Assembly (NCBI GenBank): GCA_016702305.1
Contig: JADJEH010000009.1
Location: 62,001 to 126,000 of the forward strand
DNA length: 64,000 bases
Direction: 5' to 3'
From: a bacterium
Lineage (GTDB): Bacteria > Electryoneota > RPQS01
The first letter of the stretch is position 1, and each line of letters opens with the position of its first letter. Positions 53,776 to 63,138 of the stretch are shown here, piece by piece. The notes beneath the pieces are model-generated. The model did not search any database. It worked only from the letters and a program-made list of their open reading frames with translations, and had not been told where the DNA came from. The translations under genes and the position numbers were made by a program.

Positions 53776-55524
53776 ATGTTATTCATCGTCGCCATCTTCG
53801 TATCAGTATCCGCGTGTCTCGCACAGCCGTTTCCGCCGGACTCGGTGTGGACGTTTGCGTTTGATGATGGCGGGGATGAGTATTTTTATGATGCGGTGGA
53901 AGTTGAGGACGGCTATTTGCTGTGCGGCGAGGCGCGGGAGTGGAATGCGCTGGCGGGACATGGTATCATTGTCAAGCTGGATCGCTCCGGACATTTACTC
54001 TGGGAACGGCCTTATCCTCACACCCATCCAGAACGATTTCCGGAGATCTTGAAGCGAGCGGACAATGACTACCTGTTGGGTTGTGAGCTGTTGTCCAGCA
54101 ACGGAGAGTCGCACCGGCTGCGGGTTTATGAATTGGATGACTGGGGCAATGTGAACGTCACGTTCTGGCACGAATTGGGACAGATGGACCCCTATCCCGT
54201 CCGCATGGGGACTATGAACATGCCGGGAACGATTAATTTCACGACTTCATATTCGCTCGAACTGTTTGAAGGCGAGAGGATGTGCGTGCTCGAGATATCG
54301 GATAGTGTGGGCAATTCACAACTGCGCTATTTCAACACGGGCGGATTGAATGACAACGCGGGGCATGTTTTGCTTGACTCCGCGACTTTCGAATCAGTCT
54401 TATTCGGAACCACTCGGGCGAATATCACGAGTGACACGGACGGCTTGCTGGTTTATCAAGGTGACGTACATGCCGCGCATGGCGACGTCGGTGACGACGG
54501 CTATCTGGCGGCAGCTTATGACGCCGTTCGTGGCCGGGTGGTTGCAACGGGTTTCACAACGACCAACGGCAGTGCAAGAGACCTGTGGATTCAATCCACC
54601 GTCCTGCGAAATCCGGATTCGGTGAACTGGTCACATCATTTTGGCGGATTGTCGAATGAAAGCGGCGCAGCGATTCTCAACGCTGATGATGACGGCTATA
54701 TCATCGCCGGAAATTTCTCATCGGAAGACATCGAGTTTGAGCAGTCGGATTTTTGGTTGTTGAAGGTGGATGAAGATGGCGACAGCGTGTGGTCGGTGCT
54801 TGCGGGGCGCGACGAGGCGGATCGCTGTGAGGGGATGATTCAGACTGAAAACGGCTTCCTGCTGTTCGGCGCATCGCAATCGTTTGCCGTGCCGGGGTGG
54901 GATGGGTGCGCAATGTATTTGGGGTATGTGCCGGATTTGGCGGTGTCGCCTGCGAGTTTGAATTTCGGGCCGGTACAGGTGGGCGACAGCGCGGTGCGGA
55001 CGGTAAATTTGGTCAATACGGGTTCGAATGTGTTGACGGTGAGCAGTTTCACCGCGACAGATGTCTATCATGCGCGCTTCAGCGAACCGGCGACGGTCGA
55101 AATCGGCGACACGCTTCGGGTTGAAGTGGTGTTCGCGCCGCAGTCGGGCGGGAGTATTGTGGATACGCTGCGGATTCAAAGCGACGCGATCACGGGCGAG
55201 AAGATTTTACGCTGCCTTGGCGCGGGAACAGGCGTGAGCGCGGAGGATGGGACAGTGCCGCGCGAGTTCGCACTGCATCCTCCCTATCCGAATCCGTTTA
55301 ATGCGACGACGACTATGCGATATGATCTGGCGCGGGAATCAGACGTGCGGCTGGAACTCTTTGACGTGAGCGGACGATTGACGCGCGTGCTGGTGGCGGG
55401 TACGCAGTCGGTGGGTTCACATACAGCAACTTTGGATTTGCACGACGTGAGTTCGGGGATTTACTTTGCGGCGCTACGCGCGGGGAGCGATCATGCGGTG
55501 CAGAAGTTGTTGCTGGTTAAGTAG
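53776..55524 (+). CDS. Secreted beta-propeller/ASPM-like protein with C-terminal sorting domain
   Basis: 582 residues. Signal peptide 1-16. N-terminal part has recurring WERPYPH, DYLLGCELLSS, GYIIAGNF blocks like beta-propeller secretion-system protein repeats. Then an ASPM/HYDIN-type Ig domain (LNFGPVQVGDSAVRTVNLVNTGSNVLTV) and a YPNPFNATTTMRYDL... FlgD-like sorting module ending AVQKLLLVK. First of three tandem paralogues. Probably surface-displayed; function unknown. Confidence 0.8.
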   Translation: MLFIVAIFVSVSACLAQPFPPDSVWTFAFDDGGDEYFYDAVEVEDGYLLCGEAREWNALAGHGIIVKLDRSGHLLWERPYPHTHPERFPEILKRADNDYLLGCELLSSNGESHRLRVYELDDWGNVNVTFWHELGQMDPYPVRMGTMNMPGTINFTTSYSLELFEGERMCVLEISDSVGNSQLRYFNTGGLNDNAGHVLLDSATFESVLFGTTRANITSDTDGLLVYQGDVHAAHGDVGDDGYLAAAYDAVRGRVVATGFTTTNGSARDLWIQSTVLRNPDSVNWSHHFGGLSNESGAAILNADDDGYIIAGNFSSEDIEFEQSDFWLLKVDEDGDSVWSVLAGRDEADRCEGMIQTENGFLLFGASQSFAVPGWDGCAMYLGYVPDLAVSPASLNFGPVQVGDSAVRTVNLVNTGSNVLTVSSFTATDVYHARFSEPATVEIGDTLRVEVVFAPQSGGSIVDTLRIQSDAITGEKILRCLGAGTGVSAEDGTVPREFALHPPYPNPFNATTTMRYDLARESDVRLELFDVSGRLTRVLVAGTQSVGSHTATLDLHDVSSGIYFAALRAGSDHAVQKLLLVK

Positions 55525-57566
55525 CCTGCTGTTATGGGCGTGCGCCGCGATGGCGCAGCCGCCGGGGATAGATAGCATTTATCTGTTCACGCAGTTTTCC
55601 GGATTGGTTACGCAAGCGATTCCGCTTGAAGGTGGTGACGTAATTCTGTCAGGCCATCGCAGCATTCCGCATCAAGCTGGCGAGTGGCAGATCATGCGGA
55701 TGACGCCGGAACGTGAGATCCTGTGGCGGCGGACAATTCCGGAGCATGTCGCATCCGCGCAAGGAGAAGCTGATTATTGACGGCGACTGGATCGTCGGCG
55801 TCGGGCGCACGTCCGTTCGGATAGACTCCAACACATTCAGCTCAGAGTCCGTGTTGATCCGATACTCGATTGACGGCGACAGCGGGTGGGTGCGCGACTA
55901 TAACGATCCGGTCAACTATGAAACGCTTTACAGCGTTACCGCCGACGGACAGGGTGGTTATTATGTGCTGGGCACGAAAGCGATGCTTAGCAACGAGACG
56001 TACAACTACCAGGTTTGGCTGTTCAAGGTGGATTCGAACGGCGACATGCAGTGGGAGCGATTCTACGGCGACGAGCATTTGGATCAGGCGGGCGATATCG
56101 TTAGGCTCGTGGGCGACAGTCTGCTATTCTCGATGACGACTACACTTGGTGCGAATGATCACGAGAGCTTTGTCTGGACGACCCTCGAAGGCGACAGTCT
56201 GACATCGGTCGCGTTTGAGTCACAGGGTGCCGCCTACGCATCCCTTGGCATGTACCTGGTGCCGCGCAACGGCGGTTGGGAACACCTCTGGCTGAATGCA
56301 ATCAACAATGTCGAAGACGAACTGCACTATTTACGGACGGATTACCTCGGCAATGTGATTTTTCAGCAGGTTGTGACCGCTCCGCAGAACGCGATTCAGG
56401 ACTTCCGGCAGACGCCGGATGGTTTGCTCACGGCGGGATACAGTCCGTTCGGTGACATAGCCACTCGGGATGTTGTTATCGGGCGGCTTAGCGAATCGGG
56501 CAACTGGTACTACGTTGAAGCGATTCCCATGGACCTCACGCAATCGACCTCCGGGTTCTTGCCAACGATCGGTGGCCAGATCGCGCTGTTGGGCAACACG
56601 CAGTTGGATGACACGACGTACAGTGCCTGTATCTTTTATTTGCACGACAATGAACACGACAGCTTTCTATTCGCGATACCGTCGCGCGTGAATTTCGGAG
56701 TCGTGCCGGTCGGCGAGGTGCGGCTGCAGGAGATCAGCTTGATCGTGTCCGGTGATTCGTCGGTGACGATTTCCGAGCTTTTGCTGCCTGACTTCATGAC
56801 CGCACAATTTCCGACGCCTGTCACGGTTCTCCCGGGGGACACGCTGATTTTTGAGATTGGTTTTCGCGCGGACGAGCTGCGTACTTATGCAGATACCCTG
56901 ACGCTGACGTCGGACGCACGCAATCCGGTTTTGGGCATTCCCGTGTCCGGTCAGGCACCGTATCCGGCGTGTGAGCCGGCGTTGGGAGTGCTGAATTTCT
57001 TCTGGATTCCGGTGGGGGATAGCGTGCGGCGGCCCTTCGCGGTGCGGAATGCCGGGGTGACGACGCTGCACATTGAACCGATCGTCGAGCCTGCGCCGTT
57101 TTATCTGGACAGTCTGGGGCCATTTGACGTTGCGGCGGGCAGTGAGGCGGTGCTGTGGTTCACCTTTAGACCGGACTCGGCCGTGGACTATCGCGGCGAA
57201 TTGATTTTGCAGAGCGACGATCCGTTTGGGCCTGACACGGTGACGCTGTTAGGTCGCGGCGTGACGCGCCCAACGGACGCGGACGATGCGGCGGAGCTTC
57301 CGCGGGAGTTCAAGCTGCACTCGGCCTATCCCAATCCGTTTAACGCGGCGACGACCATACGATTTGATCTGCCGCGGGAAAGCGCGGTGCGGCTGGAGCT
57401 GTTTACCGTAGACGGGCGCTTGGCGGGCACGCTATTGGACGGTGTGTTCGCGGCGGGAGTGCATGACGAAACTTTTGATCTGCATACCTTGAGTTCAGGA
57501 ATCTACTTTCTGGCGTTACGCGCGGGGAGCGACCATGCGGTTCAGAAACTGTTGCTGGTTAAGTAG
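55493..57566 (+). CDS. Second sorting-domain paralogue (frame broken near 55760)
   Basis: About 690 residues if one base near C55760 is skipped (VASA then KEKLIIDGDWIVGVG). ATG 55493 lies inside the last codons of the previous gene, 32-base overlap, and encodes MRCRSCCWLSSLLLW signal peptide. Same architecture: propeller-like repeats, ASPM-like domain (NFGVVPVGEVRLQEISLIV), second Ig (LGVLNFFWIPVGDSVRRPF), sorting module YPNPFNAATTIRFDLP ending AVQKLLLVK. Confidence 0.78.
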
Positions 57567-59604
57567 TTTGATGGCAATATCGCTGTGTGTGACGGCGGGC
57601 GTAGCGCAGCCGCCGGCGTTGGACAGCACATACATGTTTGACGAATATGGAGTCCTTACGGCGATGGCACCGCTGCCGGATGGGAATACGCTGGTCGCAG
57701 GGCAGTTTCGTGAAGATGGAGTATTCTTCACGCAGTTGCGCGGTATGAACGTAGCCCGCCAGTTTGAATGGACCCAGACGCTATCCACGACGGCGCAGGG
57801 CGCAGTTGAAGGGCTGTGCGTCGGGACGGAGTCGGTCCTCGTGCGCGTGCGCGAACGGGTTCCCATTGACAGCATTTCGTGGACGACACGGAGCAATTTT
57901 GAGTGCCATAGCTTTGCGGGGGACAGTCTGTGGGAAATCCGGCTGGATGATGACAGCGTAAATTTTGTCACGCTGGGCCCATGCGCCGCGACGGCGGACG
58001 GCGGGTTTCTCGTGCAGACCCTGGTCTCATATGTAGACAGTATCTGGGTTCGCTGGAGTTCAAAGCTGACGAAGCTGGGCGCAGATGGCGAGCTTGAGTG
58101 GGAACGCTTCTACGGCGACTCCGCGTATGGCGAGCCGGGCGGTCTGATCGTGACGAACGCCGATTCGATCTTGATGGCGCTGTTTGAAGTTGAGACGCGG
58201 GGACCGATCGTGCGGTTCGTGTGGCTCGACGCGGATGGCAATCCGGGTCGCGAGGCGCGCTTCGACATTGAGGGCATTGAATCGAATTCCGTTCCAGTGC
58301 ACTTCATCGCCACGGCATACGGCTATGATCTTGTTTGGGCGAACTCGGCTCCGGGCAATCTCAATTACCAGCTGAATCTGTTGCGCATTGATGACAGCGG
58401 GGCGCAGGTGATGTATACGGGGGCCTTGGCCTCGGTGAATCGCTATCATGCGTTTATTCCAGTTGAAAGCGGTTTATTGGTCGCGGGCAACGGCGATTTC
58501 GGCCAAAACACCGGCGTCTACCTCGGGCATTTGGGAGCCAACAGCAGTTGGTATTTTCTGACGCAATATCCTGCGATGACGATTACGTCGGTAGTTGGCG
58601 CGCTGCCGGGCGTCGGGATAGGCGCTTTTGGCGCGATGAACGATATCTTCTTTGATACGCACCCGGCGCTGTATTACTTTGGGGATCTGGGAGCGGCAAG
58701 CTATTTGTACACGACGCCGAGCCGGTTGGATTTCGGATTGGTGCCGTTAGAAGAGACGCGGGAGCTGCAGTTCGCGTTTCAGGTGACCGGCGATTCGACG
58801 GTGACGATCACGGACTTTCTGATGCCGGAATCGTATGCCATTAGCGAACAGACGCCGGTCGTGGTACCGCCGGGCGCAGTGGTCACGGTGCGGGTGGGAT
58901 TTCGACCTGAAGAGCGGCGGGAATTTCGGGACACGCTGAGTGTGGTCTCGTCCGGGCTGAATCCGGTAATTGCGGTGCCCCTGACCGGTGCGGCGCCGTT
59001 CCCGCTGTGTGAACCGCATGCGCAACAATTGGATTTCCGCTGGTGTTTGGTCGGCGACACCGCCCGCGAAACGCTGCGGCTGGAGAATCCGGGGACGGAG
59101 CCGCTGCACATTGATGCGCTGGCTGATCCGTTGCCGTTTCGGGTGAGTGATGCGGGGCCGTTCACGGTGGATGTGGAAGGGAGTTTGGATTTGAGTTTGT
59201 GGGTCACGGCGGCGGAGCCGGGCGTGATCAACCGCGAGCTTCTGATTTACAGTGACGAACCGGCGACGCCGGATACGATTCGGCTGACCGTGCGTGTTGT
59301 TGAAGAGCCGGATGCGGCGGGTGACGCGGTGCCGGTGCCGCGCGAGTTGCGACTCTACGCGGCGTATCCGAACCCGTTTAACGCGGCGACGACGCTGCGT
59401 TTTGATTTGCCCCGCGAGTCGGCGGTACGGCTGGAGCTTTTTGACGTGAACGGGCGGCGCGTGCGAACGCTGGTGGATGAGCCGCTGACCGCGGGAACGC
59501 ATGCGGTGCGTGTGGAGTTGAGCACGGCGGCTTCGGGGCTGTACTTTGCGGTGCTGTGCGCGCAGGGCGCGACGCAGGTGCAGAAGGTGCTGCTGGTCAA
59601 ATGA
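57535..59604 (+). CDS. Third sorting-domain paralogue
   Basis: 689 residues. Starts at ATG 57535 inside the end of the preceding gene (32-base overlap), giving MRFRNCCWLSSLMAIS signal peptide. Propeller-like repeats, two ASPM/HYDIN-like domains (LDFGLVPLEETRELQFAF; LDFRWCLVGDTARETLRL) and the sorting module YPNPFNAATTLRFDLP ending VQKVLLVK. Tandem duplication with its neighbours; function unknown. Confidence 0.8.
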   Translation: MRFRNCCWLSSLMAISLCVTAGVAQPPALDSTYMFDEYGVLTAMAPLPDGNTLVAGQFREDGVFFTQLRGMNVARQFEWTQTLSTTAQGAVEGLCVGTESVLVRVRERVPIDSISWTTRSNFECHSFAGDSLWEIRLDDDSVNFVTLGPCAATADGGFLVQTLVSYVDSIWVRWSSKLTKLGADGELEWERFYGDSAYGEPGGLIVTNADSILMALFEVETRGPIVRFVWLDADGNPGREARFDIEGIESNSVPVHFIATAYGYDLVWANSAPGNLNYQLNLLRIDDSGAQVMYTGALASVNRYHAFIPVESGLLVAGNGDFGQNTGVYLGHLGANSSWYFLTQYPAMTITSVVGALPGVGIGAFGAMNDIFFDTHPALYYFGDLGAASYLYTTPSRLDFGLVPLEETRELQFAFQVTGDSTVTITDFLMPESYAISEQTPVVVPPGAVVTVRVGFRPEERREFRDTLSVVSSGLNPVIAVPLTGAAPFPLCEPHAQQLDFRWCLVGDTARETLRLENPGTEPLHIDALADPLPFRVSDAGPFTVDVEGSLDLSLWVTAAEPGVINRELLIYSDEPATPDTIRLTVRVVEEPDAAGDAVPVPRELRLYAAYPNPFNAATTLRFDLPRESAVRLELFDVNGRRVRTLVDEPLTAGTHAVRVELSTAASGLYFAVLCAQGATQVQKVLLVK

Positions 59605-60161
59605 GGCTCGCACTGTCCTTATTGTGTTGCGCGCTGCTGTGCGTCTCGTGTGAAGAGGGCGACACGCCGGAGCCGGGCGTCAGTTATGAAATCGCCGTCG
59701 GCGACACGCTGATTACAATTCCGGCCGAGGCTGTGAATTTCGCGGGCACGCTGGGGCGCGGCAACCATTTTGTATGGGATGCCTATATGCTGCGCGAATA
59801 TCAGGTGGCGAGCAATCCGAATTTGCCGCGCGAACACGGCGTGCCGTATCAGGGGACGCTCGAACAGTGGAAGAACACGTCGTGGACGACGCGGCGTTCA
59901 TTTTTGGTGCCGCCGTATGACCACAATGTGACGACGACCTCGCCGGAAGCGTTCTATTACATGATCGGCACGTATGCGGAGCAGTTCGGCTATGGTTGGG
60001 TGGATACGTACGATCCCGAGGCGAATTTGTGGGACAGCGCGCTGCGTCCGTGGCTGCATCCGGCGGATTCGACCTTGCTCCCCGACAATCCCGGCACGAT
60101 AGGCTTCGACGGCGGGCTTGGGGATATGGCGGAGTACCGGGCGATGTGGGTGGTGGAATAG
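59601..60161 (+). CDS. Small secreted lipoprotein
   Basis: 186 residues from ATG 59601, which overlaps the previous stop (ATGA). Lipoprotein signal with lipobox CVSC (Cys17). Remainder rich in Trp/Tyr (FVWDAYMLREYQV, SWTTRRSFLVPPYDHN, YYMIGTYAEQFGYGW); family not recognised. Co-transcribed with the sorting-domain trio by position. Confidence 0.75.
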   Translation: MRLALSLLCCALLCVSCEEGDTPEPGVSYEIAVGDTLITIPAEAVNFAGTLGRGNHFVWDAYMLREYQVASNPNLPREHGVPYQGTLEQWKNTSWTTRRSFLVPPYDHNVTTTSPEAFYYMIGTYAEQFGYGWVDTYDPEANLWDSALRPWLHPADSTLLPDNPGTIGFDGGLGDMAEYRAMWVVE

Positions 60162-60295
60162 GAACGGCGAACTAGCTAGAGATCAAATTGAAGTTGCAAG
60201 AGTCCGACAAGCTACTACCGAAGCATGTGTAATGTATCCACGAGATCAGCGGGTGGTTATCACTTCGCAATCATATTACCATTCATAATAACCCC

Positions 60296-61465
60296 ATGTC
60301 CTTAGTCATCCAAAAATACGGCGGCAAAGCCCTCGCGACCTCTGCGGATATTGCGCAGGTGGCGGGGTTGGTGTATGCGCGGGTAAAGGCGGGGACGCCG
60401 GTGGTGGTGGTGGTGTCGGCGTTGGCGGATACGACGGATCAGTATGTGGCGCTGGCGCGATCGGTCAATCCGCAGCCACGCGGGCGGGAGCTGGACGTAT
60501 TGCTCTCGACGGGCGAGCGCGTGGCGATTGCCATGCTGGCGCTGGCCCTGAACGCCATCGAAGACGACATCGCCGTCTCGTTGACGGGTGCGCAGGCGGG
60601 GATTATTACAGACACGCTGCATACGGCGGCGCGGATCGTCGAAGTGCGGCCCTTGCGCGTGCGTGAGGTGCTGGAGCAGGGGAAGATCCCGGTGATCGCG
60701 GGCTATCAGGGGATTACGACCGAGAAGAATATCTCCACGCTGGGCCGCGGCGGGACGGATGCGACGGCGGTGGCCCTGGCGGTGGCGCTGGGCGCCCGGT
60801 GCGTCGAATTTATGAAGGACGTGGACGGCGTGGCCAGCGCGGATCCGAAGCTGGTTGCGGGGACGCGGATTCTGCCGGAGTTGGACTACGCCGATGCGCT
60901 GGCCATGATGGGGTTCGGCGCGAAGATTTTGCAGGTGCCGGCCGTGGAACTGGCCGCCGAGTTCGGGATGCCGCTGGCCATCGGAAACTCCAAGACGGGC
61001 GTGGCCGGGACGATCATCACGGACAAGCCACTGGCGCGGCGGACGCTGGGCGCGGTAGTGCAGACGGCGGCGACCCTATTCACTCCGGCAAGTCATGCGG
61101 AATTTCTTTATCTTGAGGGTTGCCTGCGGGAGCGGACGATTTTGCCGCTGTTCGTGCGCGGGGGCGACCAGCCGCTGATCGTGCTGCGAGCCAGCGACGA
61201 ACCGCACCTGCTATTCCCGGAGCTTGCCGCGCGGTTTGACAGCCGCTTCGACCTGCTGGCGCTGCTGGGCGCGGGGGCGGGCGGCGTGGGCTCACTGGCC
61301 GACCGGATCGCGGGAGCCGTGGCACCCTATCGCGCGGACTTGCGGGATGAGTTGTATTTTGAAGATCGCGCGCTGCTGCTGGTAGAGCGTACGCGCGCCT
61401 CGGAACTGGGTCGAACCTTGCACAGTCTGTGCGCGCCGGCGCAGACGGTGCCCGCGCACCTTTGA
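60296..61465 (+). CDS. lysC: Aspartate kinase (variant N-terminal motif)
   Basis: 389 residues. Amino-acid-kinase fold: LSTGERVAIAML, TGAQAGIIT, STLGRGGTDATAVALA, MKDVDGVASADP. C-terminal ACT-like regulatory half is weakly conserved (FTPASHAEFLYLEG...). The normally conserved KFGGTS at the N-terminus reads KYGGKALA, changing the two hydroxyl residues that contact aspartate/ATP phosphates, so substrate or activity may differ. First enzyme of the aspartate-family pathway, in line with dapA-dapB 6 kb upstream but not in one operon with them. Confidence 0.85.
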   Translation: MSLVIQKYGGKALATSADIAQVAGLVYARVKAGTPVVVVVSALADTTDQYVALARSVNPQPRGRELDVLLSTGERVAIAMLALALNAIEDDIAVSLTGAQAGIITDTLHTAARIVEVRPLRVREVLEQGKIPVIAGYQGITTEKNISTLGRGGTDATAVALAVALGARCVEFMKDVDGVASADPKLVAGTRILPELDYADALAMMGFGAKILQVPAVELAAEFGMPLAIGNSKTGVAGTIITDKPLARRTLGAVVQTAATLFTPASHAEFLYLEGCLRERTILPLFVRGGDQPLIVLRASDEPHLLFPELAARFDSRFDLLALLGAGAGGVGSLADRIAGAVAPYRADLRDELYFEDRALLLVERTRASELGRTLHSLCAPAQTVPAHL

Positions 61466-61530
61466 GACGGCTGGTCGGTACAGGGGAGAATTGACAATTG
61501 GTCCTTGCTTAACTTATTGCTGAAGAACTC

Positions 61531-63108
61531 GTGAATACGCACCTATCTCCCGCGACACCGCCCGTAACGGTGCGCGTTGGCCTGTTGGAAGGTTACGAAC
61601 GCGTGACTTTCAAATACACGGGCCGCTATCGGATTGAAACGCGATCAGGGACGATGCTGCGCGACGCGGCAGTGTCGCCCGTGAAGTGGCGCGTGCTGCG
61701 CGAACGAAGCACGCCGACGAAGTTTTTGTTCAGCGTCCTGGCCTCATCGCACAAGACGCGTGAAGAAGCGATGACGCTGGCCGAGCAGTTCGAAGAGCGC
61801 GGCATGCAGGCGGCCGTGCGGCAGATTGGCGGCCCGATCGAAGTGGACGGCCAGGTCGTCGGCGACAACACGCTCTACCGCGTGCAGGTCGGGAATTTTC
61901 AGCGCGAGGAGGATGCCCGGCATCTCTTCTCGAAGCTGGCGCTCGACTATGCGCCGCGCTTGGTGCGCGAGGTGCTGACGCACGCGTCGGGGCGGCTCGA
62001 ACTGTTTGACCAGAGTCTCGAACAGCATCTGGAAAGCGTGGACGGTTTCCGGCTCGTGCCGCTCGATCCGGACGCGCGGCTGACGCTGTACGGCGTGCGC
62101 ATGAACTCGGGCTTTGAGTATGAACCGAGCGAGGATCGCACCTACGAGGGGATCATTGAGTTCTATGTTGATCATACGGGCGACATCGCCGCACTGACGG
62201 AGATCCCCATTGACGTGTATCTGCGCGGCGTAGTGGCCTCGGAGATGCCGACGGAGTTTCCGGAAGAGGCGCTGCGCGCGCAAGCAATTGCCTCGCGCAG
62301 TCTGGTGATCGCGACGAAGGCGATCAAGCACTTGAACGATCAGTTTGAGTTGTGCGCGCACGTGCACTGTCAGGTGTACAGCGGCGTGACGCACGACAAT
62401 GACCGCGTGAGTCAGGCGGTGGCCGATACGCGCGGCTGCATACTGTTCCACGAAGGGACGATCGTGGACGCGCACTATTCGGCGGTGTGCGGCGGGCATA
62501 CGGAGGACGTGCAGGCGACGTGGGTGACGCCGCCGATCTTCGCGGGGACGGGCGTGCCGTGTTCCTGCGAACACGAGCTCGAGATTCCCGACTTGATGAC
62601 TGAGAACGGCGCGCGGCGCTGGATTCAGACGCGTCCGGCGTCGTGCTGCAATCTGGAAGGATTGAATCTGCCGGTGTCGCGCAACTACAGCCGCAAGCAC
62701 TTCCGCTGGGAAACGACGTTTCTGCGTTCGGAGCTTGAGGAAATTCTGTTGACGAAGACGGGTGTGGACATCGGGACGCTGTACGATATCCTGCCCATTC
62801 GCCGCGGACGGAGCGGACGCTTGATGGAGGTGGAGGTGCTGGGATCGCTGGCCAATTTGCGGATCAAACGCGAGCTGACGATCCGGCGGCAGCTTTCCCA
62901 TACGGCGCTCGAGAGTTCGGCGTTTCTGGTCGAAGTGCTGAACGACAGTCAGGGTAATCCCATGGAACTGGTGTTCACCGGCGCGGGCTGGGGGCACGGT
63001 GTGGGCATGTGTCAGGCCGGCGCGGCGCACATGGCGGTGAATGGCAAGAGCGCCACGGAGATTCTGCGGCACTATTATGTGGGCTGCGTAATCGAAAAGA
63101 GATATTAA
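61531..63108 (+). CDS. SpoIID/LytB-domain protein with SPOR-like N-terminus
   Basis: 525 residues from GTG 61531. Residues about 60-150 are SPOR-like (FSVLASSHKTREEAM...LYRVQVGNFQREEDARHLF), a peptidoglycan-binding fold. Residues about 190-520 are SpoIID: PIDVYLRGVVASEMP with catalytic Glu, LRAQAIASRSLVI, HYSAVCGGHTE, and GAGWGHGVGMCQAGA. SpoIID-type enzymes cleave denuded glycan strands as lytic transglycosylases. No signal peptide is evident, which is odd for a wall enzyme and may mean a missed upstream start. Non-sporulating bacteria also carry such proteins in wall remodelling. Confidence 0.88.
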   Translation: MNTHLSPATPPVTVRVGLLEGYERVTFKYTGRYRIETRSGTMLRDAAVSPVKWRVLRERSTPTKFLFSVLASSHKTREEAMTLAEQFEERGMQAAVRQIGGPIEVDGQVVGDNTLYRVQVGNFQREEDARHLFSKLALDYAPRLVREVLTHASGRLELFDQSLEQHLESVDGFRLVPLDPDARLTLYGVRMNSGFEYEPSEDRTYEGIIEFYVDHTGDIAALTEIPIDVYLRGVVASEMPTEFPEEALRAQAIASRSLVIATKAIKHLNDQFELCAHVHCQVYSGVTHDNDRVSQAVADTRGCILFHEGTIVDAHYSAVCGGHTEDVQATWVTPPIFAGTGVPCSCEHELEIPDLMTENGARRWIQTRPASCCNLEGLNLPVSRNYSRKHFRWETTFLRSELEEILLTKTGVDIGTLYDILPIRRGRSGRLMEVEVLGSLANLRIKRELTIRRQLSHTALESSAFLVEVLNDSQGNPMELVFTGAGWGHGVGMCQAGAAHMAVNGKSATEILRHYYVGCVIEKRY

Positions 63109-63138
63109 GCCGGTTACAACGTTGCGGGGGACAGCATT

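Noticed and set aside
42780..55765. Programmed +1 frameshifting at CGCAAGG, present at two of the frame breaks (42786 and 55760).
   Set aside because: The same heptamer occurs in the same codon phase, without a shift, in other genes here (nadE near 2747, GT2 near 6264), and the third +1 break (37222) has a different context. Sequencing indels or decay are simpler.
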